Source: Streptomyces sp. NK08204 | GTDB lineage: Bacteria; Actinomycetota; Actinomycetes; Streptomycetales; Streptomycetaceae | DNA length: 64,000 nt | Assembly (NCBI RefSeq): GCF_020400585.1 | Contig: NZ_JAINVF010000007.1 | Span: 62,001-126,000 of the forward strand | Reading direction: 5' to 3' | Part shown: positions 52,758 to 62,558 of the stretch, one piece after another | Numbering within the stretch: position 1 is the first letter of the stretch | Layout: each line of letters opens with the position of its first letter | Program-made: the position numbers and the translations under genes | Notes under the pieces: generated by a model | The model's input: the letters and a program-made list of their open reading frames with translations, nothing else | Database searches by the model: none | Told to the model about the DNA's origin: nothing

Positions 52758-54185
52758 CTACCGCTCCAGCGCACCCAGCTGATCCAGGAACCACCGCGCC
52801 GGCGGCAGGGCCGTGGCAGCGGCAGCCAGCCGCTTCGACCGCTCCGCCCGCTCCTCCGGAGCCATCCCGAGCGCCCGGCACAACGCCTCCGCCGTCCCTC
52901 CGATGTCGTAGGGGTTCACCACGACCGCGTCCTCGCCCAGCTCCTCGAACGCCCCCGCCTCCCGCGACAGCACCAGCACGCACCCTTCGTCCGACACGAC
53001 CGGCACCTCCTTGGCGACCAGGTTCATGCCGTCCCGGATCGGATTGACCAGGGCCACGTCCGCGAGCCGGTACGCGGCCAGGGAACGCGCGAAGTCGTCC
53101 TTGACGTGCAGCACGACCGGGGTCCAACCGGCGGTGCCGTACGTGGAGTTGATCTCCTCCGCGACCCGCCGCACCTCGGCGGTGTAGTCGCGGTACACGG
53201 CGAGGTCCTGCCGCGACGGGTAGGCGAACGCCAGGTGCACCACCCGTTCCCGCCACTCGGGGTGGTCCTCCAGCAGCTGCCGGTACGCCAGCAGCCCGCG
53301 CACGATGTTCTTGGACAGCTCGGTGCGGTCCACCCGGACGATCGTCCGGCGCCCCTCGCCGATCTCCTGCCGCAGTGCCGCCATCCGCTCGTCCACGTCC
53401 GCCCGGTGCGCCCGCTCCCGCAGGAAGTCCGCGTCCGCGCCGAGCCCGTGCACGCCGATCCGTGTACCCGAGGGGATCCCCGGCCCCAGCACCGCGTGAC
53501 AGCAGTCGGTGAACGCGTCTGCCCACCGCCGGGTCAGGAAGGCGGCCCGGTCCGCGCCGAGGATGCCGGTCAGCAGCTCGGCGGCGATGTCGTCGGGCAG
53601 CAGCCGGAAGTAGTCCGGCGGGGCCCACGGGGTGTGCGAGAAGTGGCCGATGCGCAGGTCGGGGCGGAGCTGCCGGAGCATGCGCGGGGCGAGCGCCAGG
53701 TGGTAGTCCTGGATCAGCACCGCCGCCCCCTCGGCCGCCTCCTGCGCCAGCGCCTCGGCGAAGGCACGGTTGTAGGCCTCGTACGACCCCCACCGCCGCC
53801 GGAACTCCGCGTCGAAGACCGGTTCCAGCGGGGTCTGGTACAGCATGTGGTGGACGAACCAGAGCACCGAGTTGGCGATGCCGTTGTACGCGTCGGAGAA
53901 CACGGTCGCGTCGATGTCGAGCATGCGCACGTGCTGCCCGCCGGTGTCCTCGGCCGGCAGCAGCCCGCCGCCCGCGCGCCGTACCGCCTCCCGGTCGCCG
54001 TCGCTCAGCGCGGCACACACCCACACCGCGTTGGTGCTCGGCCCGATGGCCGACAGCCCCGAGACCAGCCCGCCGCCGCCCCGTCTGGCGTGCAGCGCGC
54101 CGGCCCCGCCGCCGGGGCGTACCTCGTACGAAACCGGGCCGCGATTGGACGCGACCAGTACCTCAGCACCGCGCGTGGAACCCAT
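52758..54185 (-). CDS. otsA: trehalose-6-phosphate synthase
   Basis: A 475-residue GT20 enzyme joining UDP- or GDP-glucose to glucose-6-phosphate. Seen: SNRGPVSYE at the start, WVHDYHL-equivalent LIQDYHLAL, HTPWAPPDYFR, RTELSKNIVRG and DGMNLVAKE with SREAGAFEEL. The starting ATG has GAGGACC. The RxGFFLH-like loop is diverged (IGHFSHTPW). It faces otsB tail to tail. Confidence 0.9.
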   Translation of the reverse strand: MGSTRGAEVLVASNRGPVSYEVRPGGGAGALHARRGGGGLVSGLSAIGPSTNAVWVCAALSDGDREAVRRAGGGLLPAEDTGGQHVRMLDIDATVFSDAYNGIANSVLWFVHHMLYQTPLEPVFDAEFRRRWGSYEAYNRAFAEALAQEAAEGAAVLIQDYHLALAPRMLRQLRPDLRIGHFSHTPWAPPDYFRLLPDDIAAELLTGILGADRAAFLTRRWADAFTDCCHAVLGPGIPSGTRIGVHGLGADADFLRERAHRADVDERMAALRQEIGEGRRTIVRVDRTELSKNIVRGLLAYRQLLEDHPEWRERVVHLAFAYPSRQDLAVYRDYTAEVRRVAEEINSTYGTAGWTPVVLHVKDDFARSLAAYRLADVALVNPIRDGMNLVAKEVPVVSDEGCVLVLSREAGAFEELGEDAVVVNPYDIGGTAEALCRALGMAPEERAERSKRLAAAATALPPARWFLDQLGALER

Positions 54186-54268
54186 GGTCCTCAACCTAGC
54201 CCGGCCCGGAAACACTCAAACGTACGGTCCGCCCGGACAGACGCCGTACACAGCGGTTGCCCCCGGTT

Positions 54269-55261
54269 TCACGCCACCTTGCGGGCCGCGTACTCGGCGA
54301 TCTCCGTCATCGGCGGCCGTTCCTCCGTGTCCACCGAGTAGGTGCGCGGCTCGAACCCGTCCTCGCCCCGCTCGAACTGGGTCAGCGACGGCCGGACGAG
54401 GTGTCCGCGGGCGAGCCTGAGCTGGGCGGTGCGGTAGATCGCCGCGGCCATCCGGCCGAGGGCCTGCCCGTCCTGGTGCCGGTGCCTGCGCACCCCGACG
54501 TCCACCTGGGCGAGGGCGTCCAGGCCCACCAGGTGCAGGGCGTCCACCAGCATGCCCAGCTCCACGCCGTAGCCGACCGGGAAGGGCAGCTGTTCCAGCA
54601 GCGAGCGGCGGGCCGCGTACTCGCCGCCGAGCGGCTGCACGAACCCGGCGAGCTGCGGCCAGTGCATGTTCAGCAGCGGGCGGGCCATCAGCTCGGTGAC
54701 CCGGCCGCCCTGCCCGGCCGTGCCGCCCAGCGGGCGGTCGTACATCGCCTTGACCAGGTCCACGTCCGGCTCGGTGAGCAGCGGGCCGACGATCCCCGAG
54801 ACGAAGTCGGCGGAGAACTCCCGCAGGTCGGCGTCGATGAAACAGATGATGTCGCCGCTGGTCACCAGCAGGGAGCGCCACAGCACCTCGCCCTTGCCGG
54901 GGACGGCCGGGATGCGCGGCAGGATGTCGTCGCGGTGGACCACCCGGGCGCCGGCCGCGGCCGCGACCTCGGAGGTACGGTCGGTGGACCCGGAGTCGAC
55001 GACGACGATCTCGTCGACCAGTGGGACCTGTTCCACGAGGTCGCGGCGGATGACCGCGACGATGTCGCCGACGGTCTCCTCCTCGTTCAGCGCGGGCAGG
55101 ACGACGGAGACGGACTGACCGGTGCGCTGCTTGGCGCACAGGATGCGGTGGAGGGGACGGTCGGTCACGGACCAGGAGCGGGTGGCCAGCCAGCGCTCGA
55201 CTTCTTCCAGCACGGTCTGCGACTCCTCACTGTCACGGCCACACGTCGCCGTGTGATCCAT
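54269..55261 (-). CDS. gpgS: glucosyl-3-phosphoglycerate synthase
   Basis: A 330-residue GT81 enzyme that makes glucosyl-3-phosphoglycerate, precursor of glucosylglycerate and of polymethylated polysaccharides. Seen: VSVVLPALNEEETVGDIV, the PGKGEVLWRSL region and the metal motif FIDADLREF. The start is ATG 55261 or GTG 55213 (MLEEVERW). With otsA and otsB it forms an osmolyte group. Confidence 0.87.
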   Translation of the reverse strand: MDHTATCGRDSEESQTVLEEVERWLATRSWSVTDRPLHRILCAKQRTGQSVSVVLPALNEEETVGDIVAVIRRDLVEQVPLVDEIVVVDSGSTDRTSEVAAAAGARVVHRDDILPRIPAVPGKGEVLWRSLLVTSGDIICFIDADLREFSADFVSGIVGPLLTEPDVDLVKAMYDRPLGGTAGQGGRVTELMARPLLNMHWPQLAGFVQPLGGEYAARRSLLEQLPFPVGYGVELGMLVDALHLVGLDALAQVDVGVRRHRHQDGQALGRMAAAIYRTAQLRLARGHLVRPSLTQFERGEDGFEPRTYSVDTEERPPMTEIAEYAARKVA

Positions 55262-55370
55262 CTCGCGGTACGGACGACTATCTCAACTGTGGTGGCCTTC
55301 GGTTACAGTCTTGAACAACGCCGATGACCATCGCATGTCGGGGGTCGCGTGCGTTGACAACCGCATACCG

Positions 55371-55523
55371 CTCATCCAGAGGGGCAGAGGGACACGGCCC
55401 GATGAAGCCCCGGCAACCCTCCAGTCGGTTCTCGTAGACCACCTTTGATGGTCACCGCGAGGCTCCCGGCTAGGGAAGGTGCCAAATCCGTCTCACGGCG
55501 AGATGCGTCGTGAGGAAGATGAG
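55371..55523 (+). ncRNA. SAM-I (S-box) riboswitch upstream of thrC-like gene
   Basis: The conserved S-box elements are all present in order: the P1 arm CTCATC (55371-55376), AGAGGGGCAGAGGGAC, GGCCCGATGAAGCC with GGCAACC, a P3 hairpin, GGTGCCAAATCC, the P4 hairpin CTCACG...CGTGAG, and the P1 partner GATGAG (55518-55523). It ends 20 bases before the start codon, and P1 abuts GGAGAAAGGG, so control is likely translational. SAM binding would normally reduce expression. Confidence 0.92.
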
Positions 55524-55543
55524 GAGAAAGGGCCTCGCCTCAC

Positions 55544-56830
55544 ATGGCTGCGCAGACAGTTGCAACCAGCACCGACTCCACGACCGTCGACCTCGGCCCC
55601 GCCGCGGCCCTGAGCTGTCGCGAGTGCGGTCACCGCGTCCCGCTCGGCCCGGTCTTCGCCTGCGAGGAGTGCTTCGGCCCGCTGGAGATCGCCTACGACT
55701 TCTCCGCGTACGACACCGAGGAACTGCGTCAGCGCATCGACTCCGGCCCGGCGAACATCTGGCGGTACGCGCCGCTGCTCCCCGTCCCGGCGGACGTGGC
55801 CGGCAAGCCGAACCTCAACCCCGGCTGGACCAAGCTCGTCAAGGCCGACAACCTCGCCCGGGAACTCGGCGTCACCGGCGGGCTGTTCGTGAAGGACGAC
55901 TCCGGCAACCCGACGCACTCCTTCAAGGACCGGGTGGTCGCCCAGGCCCTGGAGGCCGCCCGCGCCTTCGGCTTCACCACCCTGTCCTGCTCCTCGACCG
56001 GCAACCTGGCCGGCGCCGTCGGCGCCGCCGCTGCCCGCGCCGGCCTGCGCTCCTGCGTGTTCATCCCGCACGACCTGGAGCAGGGCAAGGTCGTGATGGC
56101 CGCGGTCTACGGCGGCGAACTCGTCGGCATCGAAGGCAACTACGACGACGTGAACCGTTTCTGCTCCGAGCTGATCGGTGACCCGGCCGGCGAGGGCTGG
56201 GGCTTCGTCAACGTCAACCTGCGGCCGTACTACGCGGAGGGCTCCAAGACCCTGGCGTACGAGATCTGCGAGCAGCTCGGCTGGCGGCTGCCGGATCAGA
56301 TCGTGGTCCCGATCGCCTCCGGTTCCCAGCTCACGAAGATCGACAAGGGTCTGCGGGAGCTGATCCGGCTCGGGCTGGTCGAGGACAGGCCGTACAAGAT
56401 CTTCGGCGCGCAGGCCGAGGGCTGCTCGCCGGTGTCGACGGCCTTCAAGGCGGGCCACGACGTCGTGCGCCCCCAGAAGCCGAACACCATCGCCAAGTCC
56501 CTCGCGATCGGCAATCCGGCCGACGGGCCGTACGTCCTGGACATCGCACGCCGTACCGGCGGCGCGGTGGAGGACGTGACGGACGAGCAGGTCGTGGACG
56601 CGATCAAGCTGCTCGCGCGTACCGAGGGCATCTTCGCGGAGACGGCGGGCGGTGTGACGGTCGGCGTCACGAAGAAGCTGATCGAGAACGGCGTCCTGGA
56701 CCCGTCCCTCACCACCGTCGTCCTCAACACCGGCGACGGCCTCAAGACCCTCGACGCGGTCGCAGGCACGGGCCTGACCGCTACGATCCGCCCGAACCTG
56801 GACTCCTTCCGAGAGGCTGGTCTCGCATGA
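55544..56830 (+). CDS. thrC: threonine-synthase-like PLP enzyme
   Basis: A 428-residue fold-type II PLP enzyme. The N-terminal Zn-ribbon-like CREC...CEEC (about residues 25-43) precedes the core; the PLP Lys is in NPTHSFKDRVV and the phosphate loop in CSSTGNLAGAVG. Threonine synthase converts O-phosphohomoserine to threonine. The S-box upstream and the translationally coupled (ATGA) CysO-like gene suggest an additional or alternative sulfur role. Streptomyces usually have a hom-thrC-thrB cluster elsewhere, so this may be a second paralogue. Confidence 0.85.
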   Translation: MAAQTVATSTDSTTVDLGPAAALSCRECGHRVPLGPVFACEECFGPLEIAYDFSAYDTEELRQRIDSGPANIWRYAPLLPVPADVAGKPNLNPGWTKLVKADNLARELGVTGGLFVKDDSGNPTHSFKDRVVAQALEAARAFGFTTLSCSSTGNLAGAVGAAAARAGLRSCVFIPHDLEQGKVVMAAVYGGELVGIEGNYDDVNRFCSELIGDPAGEGWGFVNVNLRPYYAEGSKTLAYEICEQLGWRLPDQIVVPIASGSQLTKIDKGLRELIRLGLVEDRPYKIFGAQAEGCSPVSTAFKAGHDVVRPQKPNTIAKSLAIGNPADGPYVLDIARRTGGAVEDVTDEQVVDAIKLLARTEGIFAETAGGVTVGVTKKLIENGVLDPSLTTVVLNTGDGLKTLDAVAGTGLTATIRPNLDSFREAGLA

Positions 56831-57102
56831 GTGTGACCGTTCGTATCCCGACCATCCTGCGCACCTACACCGGCGGCCAGGCCGAGGTCAGCGCCGAGGG
56901 CGCGACGCTCGCCGAGGTCATCGAGGACCTGGAGAAGAACCACGCGGGCATCGCCGCCCGCGTGCTGGACGACCAGGGCAAGCTGCGCCGCTTCGTGAAC
57001 GTGTACGTCAACGACGACGACGTCCGCTTCGAGCAGGGCCTTCAGACGGCGACCCCGGACGGCGCCGGTGTCTCCATCATCCCGGCCGTCGCCGGCGGCT
57101 GA
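56827..57102 (+). CDS. CysO/MoaD-like sulfur-carrier protein
   Basis: A 91-residue ubiquitin-fold protein starting MSVTVRIPTILRTYTGGQAE and ending IIPAVAGG. The terminal Gly-Gly is the site of adenylation and thiocarboxylation. The whole pattern is close to mycobacterial CysO (same VTV.IPTILR start, FVNVYVND.DVRF, AVAGG end) rather than to molybdopterin MoaD. The start overlaps the thrC-like stop, so both proteins come from one SAM-controlled mRNA. Confidence 0.88.
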   Translation: MSVTVRIPTILRTYTGGQAEVSAEGATLAEVIEDLEKNHAGIAARVLDDQGKLRRFVNVYVNDDDVRFEQGLQTATPDGAGVSIIPAVAGG

Positions 57103-57140
57103 TCATTACCTCTCAGTAACGCAGGTCACGCACTGCTCAC

Positions 57141-57181
57141 AGAATTGCCCCCTCCGTAAGGGAAGCGGAGGGGGCAATTCT
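57141..57181 (+). terminator. terminator of the thrC-like/cysO-like unit
   Basis: A perfect 16-base stem, AGAATTGCCCCCTCCG / CGGAGGGGGCAATTCT, lies 38 bases past the stop. Confidence 0.9.
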
Positions 57182-57535
57182 GCGTGATTGAGCGCGGTAG
57201 AGTTGGGGAACGCGCTTCCGGGCCCCGAGAGGGGAGCCTCGGATTTGCGCCCTGAGCCCGACAAGAAGTAGCCAAAGTGTGCGGGCTTTACGCGGCGTTT
57301 GCTCCCTTTGTGGGGCCCGACTTGCCCTGAGATCAGGCGAATTCTCGCCACATTCCGGACGGTGCCCGTCCAGAATTCTCGTCCGATTGACCTGTTGCAG
57401 AGGGCAGTTGGACAGATACATTCAGCCGCGGTCGACGCGTTCCGGCGCACGCCCCCGACCGATTTGGGGGGTGAGGTCTGACCCGGGTCCGCGAAGTGTG
57501 GATCTGTGCAAGGGCCAGTAATAGGGGAGTTAGGC
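57182..57535. other. long leader/promoter region of the cold-shock gene
   Basis: About 350 bases without a gene. It is moderately less GC-rich than coding DNA. AGGGGAGTTAGGC is the ribosome site at its end. A long structured 5' leader is typical of cold-shock mRNAs, but I cannot fold it here. Confidence 0.4.
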
Positions 57536-57739
57536 ATGGCTCAGGGCACCGTCAAGTGGTTCAACGCGGAGAAGGGGTACGGCTTCATCGCGGTCGACGG
57601 TGGTGCGGACGTCTTCGTCCACTACAGCGCGATTCAGATGGACGGCTACCGCACCCTGGAAGAGGGTCAGCGGGTGGAGTTCGAGATCTCGCAGGGCCAG
57701 AAGGGCCCGCAGGCCGACATGGTTCGCGTCACCGCCTGA
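57536..57739 (+). CDS. cold-shock protein
   Basis: A 67-residue OB-fold RNA chaperone of the CspA/ScoF type. RNP1 is KGYGFIAV and RNP2 is VFVHYSAI. It binds single-stranded RNA or DNA. ATG 57536 is used; an upstream GTG adds ten residues and is not family-like. Confidence 0.94.
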   Translation: MAQGTVKWFNAEKGYGFIAVDGGADVFVHYSAIQMDGYRTLEEGQRVEFEISQGQKGPQADMVRVTA

Positions 57740-57750
57740 ACATTTTTTGA

Positions 57751-57788
57751 CGAAGGGCCCGCACCTCGCACAGGGTGCGGGCCCTTCG
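57751..57788 (+). terminator. cold-shock gene terminator
   Basis: CGAAGGGCCCGCACC / GGTGCGGGCCCTTCG form a perfect 15-base stem, 11 bases past the stop. Confidence 0.88.
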
Positions 57789-57871
57789 TCGTGCCCGTGG
57801 CCCCGGCCCGGGGCTCGCCCGGGGCGCGTGTTCGCGGGCGGCTGACGGGGCCTGCCGCATGGCGGGAGGCG

Positions 57872-57898
57872 CTTGCACTCTCCATGCCCGAGTGCTAA
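57872..57898. promoter_or_regulatory. CIRCE element (HrcA operator)
   Basis: CTTGCACTC-N9-GAGTGCTAA is one or two bases from the CIRCE consensus TTAGCACTC-N9-GAGTGCTAA. HrcA binding here would repress groEL until heat shock. Confidence 0.88.
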
Positions 57899-57906
57899 TC
57901 ATTGCG

Positions 57907-57933
57907 TTAGCACTCTGAAGGTGAGAGTGACAG
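57907..57933. promoter_or_regulatory. second, half-degenerate CIRCE element
   Basis: TTAGCACTC-N9-GAGTGACAG has a perfect left arm and a right arm that is degenerate in its last bases. It starts nine bases after the first element. Confidence 0.65.
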
Positions 57934-57952
57934 TGAAGGACCGGGTCGGTGA

Positions 57953-59683
<1,731 letters not shown>

Positions 59684-59716
59684 TCGACCTGAAGGTTGAT
59701 CGACTGTCCGTCAGTA

Positions 59717-59760
59717 CCGAGGGCGGCATCCCCTGTTCCGACAGGGGGTGCCGCCCTCGG
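59717..59760. terminator. groEL / kinase-gene bidirectional terminator
   Basis: CCGAGGGCGGCA / TGCCGCCCTCGG with an inner CCCTG/CAGGG extension lies between the convergent groEL and kinase genes. Confidence 0.85.
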
Positions 59761-59767
59761 GCGTTTC

Positions 59768-61243
59768 TCAACCGGACCCGCTCTCCCCCAGGGGGATGCC
59801 GTGCTGCGCGGCGAGAGCGCGGACCGTGTCGGCCAGCGGACCCGCGTCGCCGGTCGGGGCGAGCCCTCGTGTGTGGATGCGGGTGGGCCCGTTCCGGCTG
59901 GTGCGCACCCAGGTCGGGTGCTGGAAGCCGACGGGCAGACGCTGTCCTCCCGCGAGCCGCAGGACGAGGTCGGTCTGTTTGCCGTCGCTCTCCAGTTCCA
60001 GGGAGGTGATGTCGGACCAGTGCAGTACGACCAGGTTGTCCGGCGGGCCCACTCCGATCCCGGGCCCGCCGAGCACCAGCCCGTCCTTGGCGCTGCCGAG
60101 CAGGCCGAAGAGGCGCACGGTCATCATGAACGCGATGAATGACAACACCGCCGTCAGGGCGGGCTGATGGAGAAGAGGGCCGCTCAGCAGAACCGCCCCG
60201 ATCAAGCCGAAAGTGAAGAGCGTGTTCCGCAGTACCAGGCCCGCCCAGCCCCGACGGCTGCGCCGGTAGAGGGCGAGTTGCGCCGCGGGGGCGGCGGCGG
60301 AGGCGGCGCGGGGCGCTGCAGCGGGCCGAGGCGGCGGGGTACTGCGCCGCGGGGGCGGCGGCGGAGGCGGGCTGCCGGACCGGGACGGCGTCTCGGTGTC
60401 GGCGGAGTGCAGGCCGGAGCCGGAGTGGTCGGCCACAGTGGCTGTGCGGTCGGCCGTGGGGCCGGTGCGGTCATCGCACAGGTCCAGCAACTCCCGGGGC
60501 GTGGGGCGCCGTCCGGCCTCCTTGTGCAGGCAGGCCAGGGCGAGGCCCCGCAGGGCTGCGGGCACCGCGGACACATCCGCTTCCTCGTGCACCGCCCGGT
60601 ACATCAGGCCGTAGGGCGCGCCGTCCCCGAACGCGCTGCCGCCCGCCGCCGCGACCACGACGGCACCGAGGGCGAACACGTCGCAGGCCCCGGTGACGGG
60701 ATGCCCCAGCGCCTGCTCCGGCGCCAGGAACCCGGGGGTCCCGACCGTCACGCCGTCACCGGTCAGCCGCGTGCCTTCGGCGGCGCGCGCGATCCCGAAG
60801 TCCAGGACGCGCGGCCCGTCCTCGGCGAGAACGATGTTGCCCGGCTTGAGGTCCCGGTGCACCAGACCGCAGGAGTGGATCGCCGCCAGCGCCTCGGCCA
60901 GCGCGGCGGTGAGCGCCCAGAGCCGGGCCTCGCTCAACGGGCCGCGCCGGGCGACCTCTTCGGCCAGGGTCGGCCCCTTGATGTAGGCGCTGGCCATCCA
61001 CGGCTGCGGTGCGTCGGGGTCGGCGTCCACCACCGCGGCCGTGTGGAAGCCGCCGACCCGGCGAGCGGCCTCGACCTCCTTGCGGAACCGGTCCCTGAAG
61101 CGGGGGTCGGCCGCGTACTCCGCTCTGATCACCTTGATGGCGACCGCCCGCCCTGAGCGCGAGCGCCCCAGATAGACCGAGCCCATGCCTCCGCTGCCCA
61201 GTTCTCGCTCGATCACGTAGTCCCCGATACGTGCACCGGTCAC
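59768..61243 (-). CDS. membrane Ser/Thr protein kinase
   Basis: A 491-residue Hanks-type kinase. The Gly loop is LGSGGMGSVYLG, the catalytic loop HRDLKPGNIVL, DFGIARA carries the metal Asp, and GTPGFLAPEQ the activation segment. A Pro/Ala-rich linker follows, then two membrane segments (TLFTFGLIGAVLLSGPLL, ALTAVLSFIAFMMTVRLF) and a small C-terminal beta domain (DNLVVLHWSDITSLELE), possibly PH-like. No PASTA repeats. GTG 61243 has GAGGGGGG. Targets are unknown. Confidence 0.87.
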   Translation of the reverse strand: MTGARIGDYVIERELGSGGMGSVYLGRSRSGRAVAIKVIRAEYAADPRFRDRFRKEVEAARRVGGFHTAAVVDADPDAPQPWMASAYIKGPTLAEEVARRGPLSEARLWALTAALAEALAAIHSCGLVHRDLKPGNIVLAEDGPRVLDFGIARAAEGTRLTGDGVTVGTPGFLAPEQALGHPVTGACDVFALGAVVVAAAGGSAFGDGAPYGLMYRAVHEEADVSAVPAALRGLALACLHKEAGRRPTPRELLDLCDDRTGPTADRTATVADHSGSGLHSADTETPSRSGSPPPPPPPRRSTPPPRPAAAPRAASAAAPAAQLALYRRSRRGWAGLVLRNTLFTFGLIGAVLLSGPLLHQPALTAVLSFIAFMMTVRLFGLLGSAKDGLVLGGPGIGVGPPDNLVVLHWSDITSLELESDGKQTDLVLRLAGGQRLPVGFQHPTWVRTSRNGPTRIHTRGLAPTGDAGPLADTVRALAAQHGIPLGESGSG

Positions 61244-61391
61244 TGCAGCCGCCCCCCTCGGTGTTGCGCCAATCACATCACGGTCCACAGGGGCAGGGAA
61301 TGCGTGACGCCGTACCCTCACTTACTTAAGGATGTGTACCAATGCGTGTGCACATACTGGCCAGTCGCACTGTTATCCCCCAGGAGCCCCC

Positions 61392-62519
61392 GTGACCGTC
61401 ACGACGACCGCCGTCTCCCGCGCGGCCCAGATCCTGTCCCGCCCGATCGCGCTGAACGGCCTGACCGTTCCCAACCGGATCGTGATGGCTCCGATGACGC
61501 GGATGTTCTCCCCGGGCGGCATCCCCGGTGAGGACGTCCGCTCCTACTACGCCCGCCGCGCCGCCGCCGGGGTGGGTCTGATCGTCACCGAGGGCACGTA
61601 CGTGGGTCACGCGTCGGCCGGGCAGAGCGACCGCGTCCCGCGGTTCCACGGGGAGGAGCAGCTCGCGGGCTGGGCGAAGGTCGCCGAGGACGTCCACGCG
61701 GCGGGCGGCACGATCGTCCCGCAGCTGTGGCACATCGGCATGGTCCGCAAGCAGGGCGACGCCCCCTTCCCCGACGCCCCCGCCGTCGGCCCGTCCGGCA
61801 TCGTCACCGAGGGCGCCGAGGTGACCGGCAAGGCCATGACGCAGCAGGACCTGGACGACGTGATCGCCGCCTTCGCGGAGGCCGCCGCTGCCGCCGAGCG
61901 CATCGGCTTCGACGGCGTCGAACTCCACGGCGCCCACGGCTACCTGCTCGACCAGTTCCTGTGGGCGGGCACCAACCGCCGCACCGACGCGTACGGCGGC
62001 GACCCGGTGGCCCGCACCAAGTTCGCCGCGGAGATCGTCACGGCGGTCCGCGAGGCGGTCTCTGCCGACTTCCCGATCCTCTTCCGCTACTCGCAGTGGA
62101 AGCAGCAGGACTACGACGCCCGCCTCGCCGAGACCCCCGAGGAGCTGGAGGCCGTCCTGACCCCGCTGGCCGCCGCCGGCGTCGACGCCTTCCACGCCTC
62201 CACCCGCCGCTACTGGCTGCCCGAGTTCGAGGGCTCCGACCTCAACCTCGCCGGCTGGACGAAGAAGCTCACCGGAAAGCCGGTCGTCACGGTCGGCTCG
62301 GTCGGCCTCGACGGCGACTTCATCAACGCGTTCGCGGGCGAGGGCTCCCCGGTCAAGGGCATCGACAACCTGCTCGACCGCCTGGAGGCCGAGGAGTTCG
62401 ACATGGTCGCCGTGGGCCGCGCACTGCTCCAGGACCCGGAGTGGGCGGCGAAGGTGCTGTCCGACCGCTTCGAGGAGCTGAAGCCGTACGACGCGGCGGC
62501 GCTGAAGACGCTGAGCTGA
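61392..62519 (+). CDS. Old Yellow Enzyme-like NADH:flavin oxidoreductase
   Basis: A 375-residue FMN TIM-barrel reductase. Seen: LTVPNRIVMAPMTR at the start, PQLWHIGM, the substrate pair in FDGVELHGAHGYLLDQFL, and TVGSVGLDGDF near the end. It reduces activated C=C bonds. GTG 61392 follows AGGAG. The 3' end carries a 14-base tandem duplication. It is divergent from the kinase gene. Confidence 0.88.
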   Translation: MTVTTTAVSRAAQILSRPIALNGLTVPNRIVMAPMTRMFSPGGIPGEDVRSYYARRAAAGVGLIVTEGTYVGHASAGQSDRVPRFHGEEQLAGWAKVAEDVHAAGGTIVPQLWHIGMVRKQGDAPFPDAPAVGPSGIVTEGAEVTGKAMTQQDLDDVIAAFAEAAAAAERIGFDGVELHGAHGYLLDQFLWAGTNRRTDAYGGDPVARTKFAAEIVTAVREAVSADFPILFRYSQWKQQDYDARLAETPEELEAVLTPLAAAGVDAFHASTRRYWLPEFEGSDLNLAGWTKKLTGKPVVTVGSVGLDGDFINAFAGEGSPVKGIDNLLDRLEAEEFDMVAVGRALLQDPEWAAKVLSDRFEELKPYDAAALKTLS

Positions 62520-62532
62520 AGACGCTGAGCTG
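62503..62532 (+). repeat. 14-base tandem duplication at the OYE stop
   Basis: CTGAAGACGCTGAG occurs twice in succession, straddling the stop codon; the second copy is untranslated. It looks like a recent slippage event. Confidence 0.75.
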
Positions 62533-62558
62533 ACCTCGTCCGGGAGGCTCCCGGGGGC

